From Parapedobacter luteus (lineage in GTDB: Bacteria; Bacteroidota; Bacteroidia; Sphingobacteriales; Sphingobacteriaceae), in the NCBI RefSeq assembly GCF_900168055.1, contig NZ_FUYS01000011.1, positions 62,001 to 126,000 of the forward strand: a stretch of 64,000 nucleotides of DNA. The letters run 5' to 3'. The notes below the pieces were generated by a model. The model made no database searches, was not told the origin of the DNA, and saw nothing but the letters and a program-made list of their open reading frames with translations. Numbering within the stretch: position 1 is the first letter of the stretch; each line of letters begins with the position of its first letter. The position numbers and the translations under genes were made by a program. Positions 63,798 to 64,000 of the stretch are shown one piece after another.

Positions 63798-64000
63798 ATG
63801 AGCGACGAAACGAATCCGACACCCGAAGAAAACCAAGGAAGTACTTCTGAAGACAATCAACCAGGTGGCAGCCAGACCATACCGTTATCGGGCTTGTATG
63901 AAAACTGGTTTCTCGATTACGCATCGTACGTCATTCTCGATCGCGCTGTACCGCACATCAACGATGGTTTTAAGCCCGTACAACGCCGTATTCTGCATTC
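63798..64000 (+). CDS. parC: DNA topoisomerase IV subunit A, 5' part
   Basis: The window ends after 67 codons of this gene, which runs off the right edge. After an acidic, disordered start (SDETNPTPEENQGSTSEDN) comes LSGLYENWFLDYASYVILDR and VPHINDGFKPVQRRILH, the family's first DNA-binding helix region. In Bacteroidota this LYENWFLDYASYVI form marks the topoisomerase IV A subunit rather than gyrase A. Topoisomerase IV unlinks daughter chromosomes. Confidence 0.9.
   Translation, partial: MSDETNPTPEENQGSTSEDNQPGGSQTIPLSGLYENWFLDYASYVILDRAVPHINDGFKPVQRRILH

Noticed and set aside
1-64000. tRNA genes, rRNA genes, CRISPR arrays, insertion sequences and prophage genes
   Set aside because: I looked in every gap and on both strands and saw no T-arm pattern, spacer repeats, transposase, integrase or phage structural gene.

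Overview
The window looks like a chromosome segment of a Bacteroidota bacterium, most likely family Sphingobacteriaceae. The evidence is three SusC/SusD-type outer-membrane pairs, a TamL-type Omp85 lipoprotein, LytTR/TPR two-component signalling, ECF sigma factors with membrane anti-sigma proteins, very few Shine-Dalgarno sites, and promoters of the Bacteroidota type (TTG, then 20 nt, then TAnnTTTG). The base composition looks fairly balanced for the family and would suit a Parapedobacter-like genus; that genus guess is inference. I see no insertion sequence, prophage, CRISPR array, tRNA or rRNA.

Layout. 0.1-13.9 kb is rich in stress and maintenance genes: a Rho-N-like small protein, a baeRF protein, a CvpA-CAP fusion, DUF421, an MBL hydrolase, an M23 peptidase lipoprotein, an MFS carrier, YihY/BrkB, an ECF sigma factor with an AI-2E-type transporter, topoisomerase IB, a lone receiver protein and a YghA-type dehydrogenase. 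14-21.6 kb holds core metabolism (purB, an Nfu-type Fe-S scaffold, an SGNH esterase, a split transketolase), then an ECF sigma / membrane protein / secreted protein module and a class III aminotransferase. 21.6-30.5 kb holds a LytTR regulator with its TPR histidine kinase, a membrane protein, a lipoprotein, an RlmI-type methyltransferase, a second ECF module ending in a beta-repeat surface protein, and a disordered repeat protein. 30.8-38.5 kb holds tdk, glutathione peroxidase, a BadF-type sugar kinase and a complete RND efflux operon. 38.6-47.9 kb holds gluconate uptake and phosphorylation, tamL divergent from a SpoU methyltransferase, an SDR/epimerase pair and Ku.

48-63.4 kb is a glycan or nutrient uptake region on the minus strand: SusC1-SusD1 next to a Tat-exported Gfo/Idh/MocA oxidoreductase, then two paralogous SusC-SusD pairs, each with its own terminator. 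No glycoside hydrolase or dedicated regulator lies among them. The window ends in the first 67 codons of parC on the plus strand.

The most notable observation is an 11-base homopolymer inside the signal-peptide region of SusC1 that puts the ATG and signal peptide out of frame with the mature protein, which means either slipped-strand phase variation or an assembly error. Others are two promoters so close to their start codons that leaderless mRNAs are likely, a four-fold FxVPxxYF repeat in a probable anti-sigma protein, and a 14-bp palindrome before SusC3. I did not find a clearly new multi-gene system.
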